Below, piece by piece: positions 36,814 through 45,201 of a stretch of DNA of 64,000 nt. The position numbers and the translations under genes were made by a program. Source of the DNA: 67-14 sp963695885. Its GTDB lineage: Bacteria > Actinomycetota > Thermoleophilia > Solirubrobacterales > 70-9. The stretch lies in assembly GCA_963695885.1 (NCBI GenBank), contig CAVOIH010000008.1, forward strand, positions 1 to 64,000. The letters are read 5' to 3'. The notes beneath the pieces are model-generated. The model was not told the origin of the DNA. It was given only the letters and a program-made list of their open reading frames with translations, and did not search any database. How positions within the stretch are numbered: the first letter of the stretch is position 1; every line of letters begins with the position of its first letter.

Positions 36814-37069
36814 TGCGCTGAGGCGTCCTGGAGCACTTCAGCCAACCGTTGGGAAACGATCGTTCGCAGGCGGGCCGAATCAATCTTTCGACTCCAGGCC
36901 TAGACGTAGCATTTCGGGTCCACTTCTCTGGACAGGACTCCGAGAAACATCAGATGAAAGAGCTCAGTAGCTTCCACTTCGGTGAGCTTCGTCACAATTC
37001 AAGAGTACACGCAAGAATACCCATAGGGCAACTCAATGCACTCTTGAAAGAGTTGCTTCTTCCGGTCGG

Positions 37070-38608
37070 CTATTTTCTCTTGCCGAAGCGGCGTTTCATG
37101 TCGCGGGCCGAGAGGAACCTGGTCAGCTTGTCGACCAGCGCACGGCGCTCGGGTGTGTACGGATACCAGAGCGGCTCCGACTTCGTCTGCATCCGGGCAC
37201 TGACGATCGCTTCCGAGCGGCAGTACTTGCGGATGCCGTACTCGGCGTGGCGGTAACCGATCCCGGACTCCTTCCAGCCGCCCATCGGTACCCCGGGGGC
37301 GAGGAAGTTGAACATGACGTCGTTGACATTGACCGCTCCGCACTCGATCCGCCGGGCGACCGTCTCGGCCTTCTTGCCGGGTCCGAAGACCGTGGCCGAG
37401 AGTCCGTAACGCGAATCGTTCGAAAGGCGGATCGCCTCCTCGGAATCCTTGACTTTCATGATTCCCACGACCGGGCCGAAGGTCTCGTCCACCATGAGCT
37501 TCATCGAGTGGTCGACGTCCACGAGGACGGTCGGCTCGTAGAAGTCGCCGGGCCCTTCGCCGCGCTTGCCACCGGTCATGACCTTCGCGCCGTTCTTGAC
37601 GGCGTCCTGGACCTGGTCCTCGACGTGGTCGACCTGGTTGGGCGAAGTCATCGCGCCGACGTCGCTGCCGAACCCGGCACCGTCGGCGCCCTGCTTCAGC
37701 TCCCTTACGGAGTCGGTGAGCTTCCCGACGAACTCGTCGTAGGCCGGCTCTTCGACGTAGATCCTCTCGACCGACATGCAGACCTGGCCGGAGTTGGTCA
37801 TGCCGCCCCACGCGGCCGCGTTGACGGCGCGGTCCATGTTTGAGCCCGCGAGCACGATCATCGGATCCTTCCCGCCGAGTTCCAGGCTGACCGGGGTCAG
37901 GGTCTGGGCGGCTCGTGCCATGACCAGTTTGCCGACGCGGTCGGAGCCGGTGAAGCCAATGAAGTCGGAACCGTCGATCAGGGCGTTGGCGGTATCGGCC
38001 GTGCCGACCACGCAGTCGAGCACGTCCGGCGCGCCGATCTCTTCCTTCCAGGCAGTGACGATCTGCTGCACGCCGAGTGGGGTGAACTCCGAGGGCTTGA
38101 GTACCACCGCGGCGCCAGCCATCAGGGCGGGGATCGCATCGCCGATCGAGAGGATCAGGGGGAAGTTCCAGGGGCTGATCAGGCCGACCACGGGATGGGG
38201 CCGGTACTGGACGCGCAGCCTGCGGGTCGCGGCGAGCGGGGAATGGGGTCGCACCTTCTCCTCACCGATGAACTTCGAGGCTTTCGAGCCGTAGAAATTG
38301 ATCAGGTCGGTGAGGTAGACGCCTTCGTTGGTCGCCTCCGCCCGGACCTTGCCGGTTTCAGCCTGCATCGTGTCGGCGACAGCGTCGGTGTTGTCGAGCA
38401 ACCAGTCGCGAAGCTTGTTCAGCCAGAAGCGGCGGCCCTTGAAACCGAGCTCTTCCCAGGCGGGCTGGTTGGCGCGGACCCGGGCGACCGTGGCCGCGAC
38501 ATCTCCGGGCGGAGTGACCGGCACCTCGACGATCGTCTCGCCGGTGGACGGGTTCATGACGGGAATCGAATCAGCGACCGGTTCCTCGACTGTTGAAAGC
38601 GCTTCCAT
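37070..38608 (-). CDS. Aldehyde dehydrogenase (succinate-semialdehyde dehydrogenase-like)
   Basis: A 512-residue NAD(P)-dependent aldehyde dehydrogenase. VGLISPWNFP binds the cofactor, FTGSDRVGKLV follows, Glu243 is in SLELGGKDP and the nucleophile Cys277 is in NSGQVCMS. The C-terminal end is basic. It resembles plant-type/bacterial succinate-semialdehyde or general aliphatic aldehyde dehydrogenases; the substrate cannot be fixed. A ~250-bp stretch on its 3' side has no gene. Confidence 0.9.
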   Translation of the reverse strand: MEALSTVEEPVADSIPVMNPSTGETIVEVPVTPPGDVAATVARVRANQPAWEELGFKGRRFWLNKLRDWLLDNTDAVADTMQAETGKVRAEATNEGVYLTDLINFYGSKASKFIGEEKVRPHSPLAATRRLRVQYRPHPVVGLISPWNFPLILSIGDAIPALMAGAAVVLKPSEFTPLGVQQIVTAWKEEIGAPDVLDCVVGTADTANALIDGSDFIGFTGSDRVGKLVMARAAQTLTPVSLELGGKDPMIVLAGSNMDRAVNAAAWGGMTNSGQVCMSVERIYVEEPAYDEFVGKLTDSVRELKQGADGAGFGSDVGAMTSPNQVDHVEDQVQDAVKNGAKVMTGGKRGEGPGDFYEPTVLVDVDHSMKLMVDETFGPVVGIMKVKDSEEAIRLSNDSRYGLSATVFGPGKKAETVARRIECGAVNVNDVMFNFLAPGVPMGGWKESGIGYRHAEYGIRKYCRSEAIVSARMQTKSEPLWYPYTPERRALVDKLTRFLSARDMKRRFGKRK

Positions 38609-38612
38609 CTCA

Positions 38613-40073
38613 CTACCCCCGGGTCTGGTTTGTCTTGCTCGGCTGCTTCGGCTTGTCCGGTTTCACCGGCTTCTTCCTGCAGGCCATTTTCGAAGCGTTC
38701 CTTTTCTTCTTGCAGAACTTCTTCAGCCGTTCGGCCCTGGTCGGCTTCTCCGGCTCGTTCAGCTTGACACACACCGGCTTCTTTTTGTTCTCTTTCTTGG
38801 CACACCACTTCACGATCTCCGCCCTGGTCGGCTTGATCTCGACCCGGGTCTGCTCCAGCCGGTAGATCTCGCCCAAGTCGCTGAAGGCGTAAACGCGGCC
38901 CCACTCGTCCTCGCCGAAACCGTTCAAAGCGGGCTGCTCGTCCTTGCCGGGAGGCATGAAGGAGCCGAGCGGCTTGTCGTCCGTGATCCACGCCGGGTTC
39001 GGCAGGGCGGTGCGGAACCGGTTGGCGCAGAAGTCCCCGTAGACGATGCGGCCGAAGATCGTGGTCAGCGACGGATCGGTGACCACCGGACCGCCGATGA
39101 TCGAGCAGCCGACCTTGTGGGTGTAGGTGAGCTGGGGCCACTTGAGGCCCGGTTTCGGGATGATCGGCGCGGTCGTGAGCGAGCCCGGGCATTCCCGCGG
39201 GCCGCAGTCGAACGGAAGGGTGCCTTCGAAGTCGTGCCAGCCGAAGTTGGCGCCCCAGGCGAACTTGTAGGGCAGGTAGTTGATCTCCTCCTGGCGAGAC
39301 TGGCCGACGTCGGAGATCATCATCTGGGTCTCGCCGCCCTTCGGCTCGTAGAAGTGGAAGCTGTGGGGGTTGCGGAATCCGTAGGCGAACACCTCGTCGC
39401 GGCCGGGTTTGTTGACGAACGGATTCGAGGCGGGGATCTGGTAGGTCCGGCCGGTCGTATCGTCCTGCTTGGGCAAGATGCGGAGGATCTTGCCGCGGAG
39501 GCTGTCGAGGTTCTGGGCCAGGTTCTTCTGGTCGCCGGGATCGTTGCCGTCGCCGACCGAGATGAACAGGTTGTCGCCGAGGAATTCGAGCGGGCCGCCG
39601 TTGTGGCTGCCGCGGGGACCGGCCGCCGGGATCCGGATGACGTTCCGCTTCGTGCCCGGGATGGTCGTGGTCGGATGCTTCGGGTTGACCTGGTACTCGT
39701 TGACCTTGTTGTCACCATTCTTCGCGGTGTACTGGATGTAGTACCGGCCGGTCTTCGCGAAGTCGGGCGGGAAGGCGAGGCCGATCAGACCCTGCTCGAT
39801 CCATTCGGTGTCGACCTGGTTCTCGATGTCGAGCAGCGGTTCCGGCAGCAGCTTGCCGCGCTTGATCACCCTGATCTTGCCGAGCCTGCCGGCCGCGAAG
39901 ACCAGCCTGTGGTACCCCGGGGCGGAAGCGATGACGGTCGGCTCGACGATCCTGGTCACCAGTTCGAAAGTGACCTTCGTCTCGGTCCGGGCGCCAGCCG
40001 CCTGCGAGAAAGCCGCGCTGAACAGGGCCGCCGCCACGAATGCCAGCGCGACAAAGGGTTTGGACGATTTCAT
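38613..40073 (-). CDS. Exported PQQ-type sugar dehydrogenase-like beta-propeller (GSDH family), copy A
   Basis: A 486-residue exported protein. A signal peptide (FVALAFVAAALFSAAFSQAAGA) is followed by a six-bladed glucose/sorbosone-dehydrogenase domain: GLIGLAFPPDF, RGSHNGGPLEFLGDNL, DEVFAYGFRNPHSF, and WGANFGWHDFEG. The last ~75 residues form a Lys/Arg-rich tail. It overlaps the start region of its neighbour by four bases (ATGA), and the two are tandem paralogues. PQQ use is family knowledge and not shown here. Confidence 0.88.
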   Translation of the reverse strand: MKSSKPFVALAFVAAALFSAAFSQAAGARTETKVTFELVTRIVEPTVIASAPGYHRLVFAAGRLGKIRVIKRGKLLPEPLLDIENQVDTEWIEQGLIGLAFPPDFAKTGRYYIQYTAKNGDNKVNEYQVNPKHPTTTIPGTKRNVIRIPAAGPRGSHNGGPLEFLGDNLFISVGDGNDPGDQKNLAQNLDSLRGKILRILPKQDDTTGRTYQIPASNPFVNKPGRDEVFAYGFRNPHSFHFYEPKGGETQMMISDVGQSRQEEINYLPYKFAWGANFGWHDFEGTLPFDCGPRECPGSLTTAPIIPKPGLKWPQLTYTHKVGCSIIGGPVVTDPSLTTIFGRIVYGDFCANRFRTALPNPAWITDDKPLGSFMPPGKDEQPALNGFGEDEWGRVYAFSDLGEIYRLEQTRVEIKPTRAEIVKWCAKKENKKKPVCVKLNEPEKPTRAERLKKFCKKKRNASKMACRKKPVKPDKPKQPSKTNQTRG

Positions 40074-41323
40074 TGTCTCAATCGATAAACCGGGCCGGAG
40101 GTGGAAGTCGCGTAGACGGCTCCCCCCAGGCTCTCTCCGAATGAAGAGATCGATGGCACGGCAAGACCGGTGCTGCGGGAATTCCTGATCCTGCGGTCGC
40201 CGGGCTTGAACGTGCGGATGTCGCTGTTGCAGAAGTCCGAGAACAGGTAGCGCCCCCGGATCGACTTCAGTTTCCTGTCACGGACGACGATTCCGCCGAT
40301 GATCGAGCAGTTGCCGGTGTCGTGCGTGGTGACGAAGTCCGGCTTCGTGGTCCCCGGGCGGCCGCCATCGTATTCGCTGAAACCCTCGTACTTGTTCCAG
40401 CCGAAGTTGGCACCCTTCGCGGCGCCCAGCGGCAGGTAGTTGAGTTCTTCGAACTCGTCCTGGCCGACGTCGGCGATGACCATGTGGACACCCTCGCCGG
40501 TGACCCTGTCGAACGACCAGCGGAACGGGTTGCGCAGCCCGTAGGAGAAGATCTCGTTCTGGCCCGGCTTGCCGACGAACGGGTTCGAACCCGGCACCGA
40601 GTACGGCTTGCCGTTCTTCCGGCGCGGATCGATGCGGATCATCTTGCCGAGCAGGACGTCGAGGTTCTGCGCGTTCCCCGGTTCGTCACCGCCCCCGCCA
40701 CCGTCGCCGGTACCGAAGTAGAGGTTGTGGCCGAGGAAATGCATCTGGCCTCCGTTGTGGTTCGAGTTCTCACGGTGGCGGATCCGGATCACGCTGCGGC
40801 GCGTGCCGCGCCGGGCCGTGACCGCTGTGCCACGGCGGAACTCGTCGATCGTGATGTCACCGGCGGAGTCCGTGTAATAGACGTAGAAGCGCTTGCTCTT
40901 CTTGTAGTCCGGCGGGAAGGCGACCGAGAGCAATCCGCGTTCACCGCCGTAGTTCACGCGGTTCGTGATATCGAGGAACGGCTTGTGCAGCTTCCTGCCG
41001 CGGCGGAGGACCTTGATCTTGCCCTCCTGTTCGACCACGAACATCAGGTTCCTGTAGCCGGGGGCGGACTTGATCTCGACCGGCTGGCTGAAGTTCGCGA
41101 CGCGGTTGAGGCGAAGGCGCCGGGCGCTCGTGGTCGCACCACGGGAGCCGGATCGATCCGGCGTCGTCCCGCTGTCCGCGGAGTTGGTGACCGTGGCGGT
41201 CGGTGCGTCGCCCATCGATGAATCGCCACCGGCACAGGCAGTGGTGCTGAAACCCATGACCGCGGCGAAGGCGACCGCGGCGAGCGGGAGCGAATGCCGG
41301 CGCCGGATCCGGGATCCGCCCAT
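40070..41323 (-). CDS. PQQ-type sugar dehydrogenase-like lipoprotein (GSDH family), copy B
   Basis: A 417-residue paralogue of the downstream gene. It has a basic start, a hydrophobic stretch and a lipobox-like cysteine in STTACAGG, so it should be a lipoprotein. The propeller shows GLLSVAFPPDY, NSNHNGGQMHFLGHNLYFG, NEIFSYGLRNPFRWSF and GANFGWNKYEG. It lacks the basic tail. As the first gene of the pair, with translational coupling to copy A, the two proteins are probably made together. Confidence 0.88.
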   Translation of the reverse strand: MGGSRIRRRHSLPLAAVAFAAVMGFSTTACAGGDSSMGDAPTATVTNSADSGTTPDRSGSRGATTSARRLRLNRVANFSQPVEIKSAPGYRNLMFVVEQEGKIKVLRRGRKLHKPFLDITNRVNYGGERGLLSVAFPPDYKKSKRFYVYYTDSAGDITIDEFRRGTAVTARRGTRRSVIRIRHRENSNHNGGQMHFLGHNLYFGTGDGGGGGDEPGNAQNLDVLLGKMIRIDPRRKNGKPYSVPGSNPFVGKPGQNEIFSYGLRNPFRWSFDRVTGEGVHMVIADVGQDEFEELNYLPLGAAKGANFGWNKYEGFSEYDGGRPGTTKPDFVTTHDTGNCSIIGGIVVRDRKLKSIRGRYLFSDFCNSDIRTFKPGDRRIRNSRSTGLAVPSISSFGESLGGAVYATSTSGPVYRLRQ

Positions 41324-41417
41324 GATCAGGACCCGTTCAGGGACCCGGACCGAAGAGTCCGCGGTGAGAAGTGGTGCTCCCGAACGGCCCTGACCCCGTC
41401 CATATCGCTGCCTGCCA

Positions 41418-42116
41418 TCAAGGTGTCGCTTCCTCTTGCTGGAATTTCAGATGAAGACGTTCCTGCTGGCTCAATGGTACGACTTTGCCGTTCTCGTCAA
41501 TCCTGGTCAGGATCGGTTGGGACGAGATGAAAGCCGGCAGCGTGCCTCCGGCCGGTTCGCCCGACTCGTCCAGGGCCTTCGCCTCTCCGCTCAGACCCGC
41601 GTTCAACTGGTACGAGATCCTGTGCCGGCCAGGTTTCACCGCAGTTACACGCCAGATCATCGCGGCCGTGTCGCCGGCCTCGACTTCACCGAAGTTGAAG
41701 GTGCGCCGGTTGGCGGTCGCGGCACCGCCTCGTCCCACCGTGCCGGCGAGCTTGGGGTAGCCCTCCTCGAGCACCCAGACGGGCCGCTGCGGCTGGGCAA
41801 GGCCGAGCTGGTCGTCCCGGTACGCAAAGGCCAAAGTGGATGCTTCGCCCGGAAGATCGATCGTCACGCTCATCCCGGGGATCGTCTCGTCACCCGAGTT
41901 ACGCACCGCGAGCCCGAGGTCGTAGGTCTCGGCGATCGTCTGCTTCACCGGGAAACCGGCAGCCACGACCTCGACCGGGTAGTCGCCCGGGGGCTGGTTG
42001 GCGAACTGCTCGCCGGTGTCCCCGTCACCGCCGCAGCCAGCGAGAATCGCCGTCGTGGCCAGGATCATCGCGGCCCCGCCCAAGATACGGTTGAGGTGTG
42101 GTCTCGTCTCCCGCAA
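41418..42116 (-). CDS. Lipoprotein of unknown function
   Basis: A 232-residue lipoprotein with a signal peptide ending in LAGC. The mature part contains a beta-sandwich like an extracellular CARDB/NEW3 domain: a segment around DLGLAVRNSGDETIPGMSVT and a later TAMIWRVTAVKPGRHRISY, typical of secreted binding or scaffold modules. Divergent from the MlaE-type operon; their starts are ~150 bp apart. The binding partner is unknown. Confidence 0.7.
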   Translation of the reverse strand: MRETRPHLNRILGGAAMILATTAILAGCGGDGDTGEQFANQPPGDYPVEVVAAGFPVKQTIAETYDLGLAVRNSGDETIPGMSVTIDLPGEASTLAFAYRDDQLGLAQPQRPVWVLEEGYPKLAGTVGRGGAATANRRTFNFGEVEAGDTAAMIWRVTAVKPGRHRISYQLNAGLSGEAKALDESGEPAGGTLPAFISSQPILTRIDENGKVVPLSQQERLHLKFQQEEATP

Positions 42117-42263
42117 GGCGCGCTGAACATACCACGGGTGTGCCGACGGTCACAGACGCCGGGGGTTTCACATAGACTGCGGGGGCAAGGCGCATCCTGG
42201 CGATCGGGAACCCCGACCTTCCGGGGTACACCCGTCGGGAGTGCTGACAGGAGAGGCGCGAGC

Positions 42264-43256
42264 TTGAGTCCGGCAGACGAAAACACAGAACCTGACGGCA
42301 AGGAGACTCCGGTCAACGCGGGGCGTTCCGTGACGTCAGGCGTGGTCGTCCAGCCCGAGCCCCCGGCCGCCGGCGGTTCCGGCATCCACCAGCCCACCGG
42401 TCCGGACGAGCCGGTGCACGCACCGCCCAGGCCGCGGCCCCGGGGCAACCCGGTCGTCGGTGCCGCGAACAAGGTTTTCGAACCCGCGAGGAGCCTGTTC
42501 ACCGAGATCGGCGAGATGATGATCCTCACCGGCCGGACCATCGCGTCCGCGCTCCGGGCACCGTACCCGTACGGCAACGAGTTCATCGGCCAGTTCCTCT
42601 TCGCCCTGCAGCTCTGCTGGTTCCCGATGATGATCTCCTGCGTCGCGTTCGGATTCGGCGCGCCGGGCCTGCAGGCCGCGAACTTCCTCTCGCTCTTCGG
42701 AGCGCTCGACCGCCTCGGTGGCTTCTTCGTCCTCGCTTCTATCCGGGAGTTCGCGCCCTTCGTTACCGCGGTCGTCGTCGCCGGCGTCGCCGGCACCGCG
42801 ATCACCGCCGACCTCGGTGCCCGGAAGATCCGCGAGGAGCTCGACGCCCTCCAGGTCCTCGGCGTCAACCCGATCAAGAACCTCGTCGTTCCGCGCTTCC
42901 TCGCGCTGATGCTCATCACCGGGCTGCTCGACATCTACGCGCTGCTCTTCGGCATCACTGGCGGTATCGGTGCGGAGTTGCTCTACTCCCAGCCGCTCGG
43001 CGGATTCTTCGCGACCCTCTTCTCGAACGCATCGACCACCGAGCTGGCCGCGTCGGTGCTCAAGTGCACCCTGTTCGGCGCGATCATCGCGATCGTCTGC
43101 TGCTACAAGGGGATGACCGCAATCGGTGGCGCAGCCGGAGTCGGCCGTGCCGTCAACGAGGCCGTCGTCATCTCGCTGCTCGGGGTCTTTGCCTTCAACT
43201 ACGTTTTCACCCAGACCCTGCTCGCGACCAACCCCGAACTGCAGACGATCAAGTAG
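42264..43256 (+). CDS. MlaE/YrbE-type ABC permease, first copy
   Basis: A 330-residue permease. The first ~75 residues are Pro/Glu-rich and cytosolic. The MlaE domain follows with five to six helices and the conserved GVAGTAITADLGARKIREELDA loop and LGVNPIKNLVVPR coupling segment. TTG start at 42264 behind GGAGAGG. It belongs to the phospholipid/steroid-transport permease family (MlaE, YrbE of Mce systems). The next permease starts directly after the stop. Confidence 0.88.
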   Translation: MSPADENTEPDGKETPVNAGRSVTSGVVVQPEPPAAGGSGIHQPTGPDEPVHAPPRPRPRGNPVVGAANKVFEPARSLFTEIGEMMILTGRTIASALRAPYPYGNEFIGQFLFALQLCWFPMMISCVAFGFGAPGLQAANFLSLFGALDRLGGFFVLASIREFAPFVTAVVVAGVAGTAITADLGARKIREELDALQVLGVNPIKNLVVPRFLALMLITGLLDIYALLFGITGGIGAELLYSQPLGGFFATLFSNASTTELAASVLKCTLFGAIIAIVCCYKGMTAIGGAAGVGRAVNEAVVISLLGVFAFNYVFTQTLLATNPELQTIK

Positions 43257-44057
43257 ATGGCAACAGGATGGCTGACAGTCCCGCGCGCCTGGCTCGAGTC
43301 TCTCGGCGAGATAACCCGATTCTGCACCATGGTCATCGGGCAGGTGTTCTCCGGCCGGGTCTTCAAGTATTTCGGCGAAGCCCTGAAGCAGGCCGGCATC
43401 CTGATTCTCGGATCGACCACCGTGATCCTCGGGCTGGTCTTCACGATCGGCCTCACCTGCGGTATCGAGGGTGCCTACTTCAACCGCTCCGTCGGTTCTC
43501 CAGCGTACGCCGGCGTGTTTGCCGCCTGGTGTGATCTGCGCGAGGCGGTTCCCTACGCGTTCGGTTACATGATGGCCGCGAAGGTCGGCACCGGAATCGT
43601 CGCCGAGCTCGGCGCCATGCGCATCTCGGACGAGATCGACGCGCTCGAGGTCATGGGCGTACCACCGGTCACCTTCCTCGCTGCCACCAGGCTGCTCGGT
43701 GCCTGGATGACGCTTCCGTTCATGTACCTGGCGGCGATCGGAGTCGGCTTTCTCGCCTCGTACATCGCGGTGGTCGACCAGATCGGCGACGTGTCGTCAG
43801 GTGGATACCAGCTCATCTTCTGGGCGTTCCAGAATCCGCCCGACGTGCTGTTCTCCGTGATCAAAGCCATGACGATGGCCACGGTCATCGTGCTCGTCGG
43901 CTGTTATTACGGCTACACCGCGTCCGGGGGACCGGTGGGCGTGGGTACGGCCACGGCCAAATCCATGGTGCTTAATATTGTCCTTGTGCACATCGTCGGA
44001 ATGTTGGGGACCCTGGTCTTCTGGGGAGCCAACCCGAGAGCACCCATAGGAGGGTGA
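43257..44057 (+). CDS. MlaE/YrbE-type ABC permease, second copy
   Basis: A 266-residue MlaE-family permease, paralogous to the preceding one. The signature loop reads AKVGTGIVAELGAMRISDEIDA and the coupling helix LEVMGVPPVTFLAATR. Mce-type importers have two different YrbE permeases (A and B) and this pair fits that pattern. Start ATG directly follows the previous stop. A strong AGGAGGG ribosome site for the ATPase lies at its 3' end. Confidence 0.9.
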   Translation: MATGWLTVPRAWLESLGEITRFCTMVIGQVFSGRVFKYFGEALKQAGILILGSTTVILGLVFTIGLTCGIEGAYFNRSVGSPAYAGVFAAWCDLREAVPYAFGYMMAAKVGTGIVAELGAMRISDEIDALEVMGVPPVTFLAATRLLGAWMTLPFMYLAAIGVGFLASYIAVVDQIGDVSSGGYQLIFWAFQNPPDVLFSVIKAMTMATVIVLVGCYYGYTASGGPVGVGTATAKSMVLNIVLVHIVGMLGTLVFWGANPRAPIGG

Positions 44058-44061
44058 GATT

Positions 44062-45201
44062 TTGACCTTTGCAGACGACGAAACACCGATCAACCGCGGG
44101 ACGCCCGACGAGTCGCCCGAAGTCGAGCGCGCCGTCGGTGACGTAGGCGATTCCTCCGGGCTCGCGGGAGAGATGGAGACCGCCGACGAGGCGAACGCCG
44201 CCGATGACGCGACCGTCGACGCCGACGTCGAAGCCGGCGACTCCCCGGCACCCGCCGTCGGGCAGACCAACCAGCCGGTCAGGAAGGGCACGGGCGTCGT
44301 CGATGAGCCCACCCCCGCGCAGTCCGGCGGCGAGTACGTCGCGGGGGACGGTGCGGTCCTCGGCCGTGACTTCATCCTGCCCGGCGTCGCTCCCGGCGAC
44401 AACGACCCCTACCGGTGGCACACCGGCAACAAGATCGACCACGGCGGAACCGACGCGATCGAGATCAAGGACCTGACCAAGCAGTTCGGCCGCACGCGGA
44501 TCCTCAACGGCCTCAACCTGGGCCTCCCGGACGACCAGATCTCGATGGTCCTCGGCCCGTCGGGCACCGGCAAGAGCGTGCTGATCAAGCACATCGTCGG
44601 CCTGCTCTACCCGGACTCCGGTGATGTGTTGGTCAAGGGCCAGTCGGTCCCGTCACTGAGCGACGACGACCTGTTCGAGATGCGCAAGAAGTTCGGCCTC
44701 CTGTTCCAGGACGGCGCGCTCTTCGGCTCGATGAACATCTTCGACAACGTCGCGTTCCCGCTCCGCCAGCACACCGACAAGGGTGAGGACGAGATCGAGG
44801 ACATCTGTACGCGCCGCCTCCGTGAGGTCGGCCTGGGCGAAGCCCATTACAAGATGCCGAACGAGCTTTCCGGCGGCATGCGGAAGCGCGCCGGGTTCGC
44901 CCGCGCCCTGGTGCTCGACCCGGAGATCGTCATGTTCGACGAGCCCGATTCGGGCCTCGACCCGGTCCGCACGGCCCTCCTCTGCGAACTGATCAAGGAA
45001 GTCCACGCCGAGAGCGGTGGCTGTTACATGGTGATCAGCCACGACCTCGGAACGGCACGTCGCATTGCCGACTTCATCGCTGTGCTGTGGAAGGGCAAGA
45101 TCGTCGAAAGCGGTCCCAAGGAGCGTCTCTTCGAATCGGAGAACGAGTTCGTCCACCAGTTCCTCCGCGCTGACGTGACCGGTCCGCTGGCGATGGATTG
45201 A
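44062..45201 (+). CDS. MlaF/Mkl-type ABC ATPase with acidic N-terminal extension
   Basis: A 379-residue ATPase for the preceding permease pair. Walker A GPSGTGKS at 165-172, signature LSGGM at 269-273 and Walker B IVMFDEP at 289-295 match the Mkl/MlaF family. The first ~130 residues are an acidic, Ala/Asp/Glu-rich extension absent from most family members. TTG start at 44062 with AGGAGGG. Its stop overlaps the RND gene start (TTGA). Confidence 0.92.
   Translation: MTFADDETPINRGTPDESPEVERAVGDVGDSSGLAGEMETADEANAADDATVDADVEAGDSPAPAVGQTNQPVRKGTGVVDEPTPAQSGGEYVAGDGAVLGRDFILPGVAPGDNDPYRWHTGNKIDHGGTDAIEIKDLTKQFGRTRILNGLNLGLPDDQISMVLGPSGTGKSVLIKHIVGLLYPDSGDVLVKGQSVPSLSDDDLFEMRKKFGLLFQDGALFGSMNIFDNVAFPLRQHTDKGEDEIEDICTRRLREVGLGEAHYKMPNELSGGMRKRAGFARALVLDPEIVMFDEPDSGLDPVRTALLCELIKEVHAESGGCYMVISHDLGTARRIADFIAVLWKGKIVESGPKERLFESENEFVHQFLRADVTGPLAMD

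Noticed and set aside
36814..37069. Small genes or a terminator in the gap before the aldehyde dehydrogenase 3' end
   Set aside because: Only a weak CAACTC/GAGTTG pair near 37030-37055 and short frames without ribosome sites; nothing convincing.
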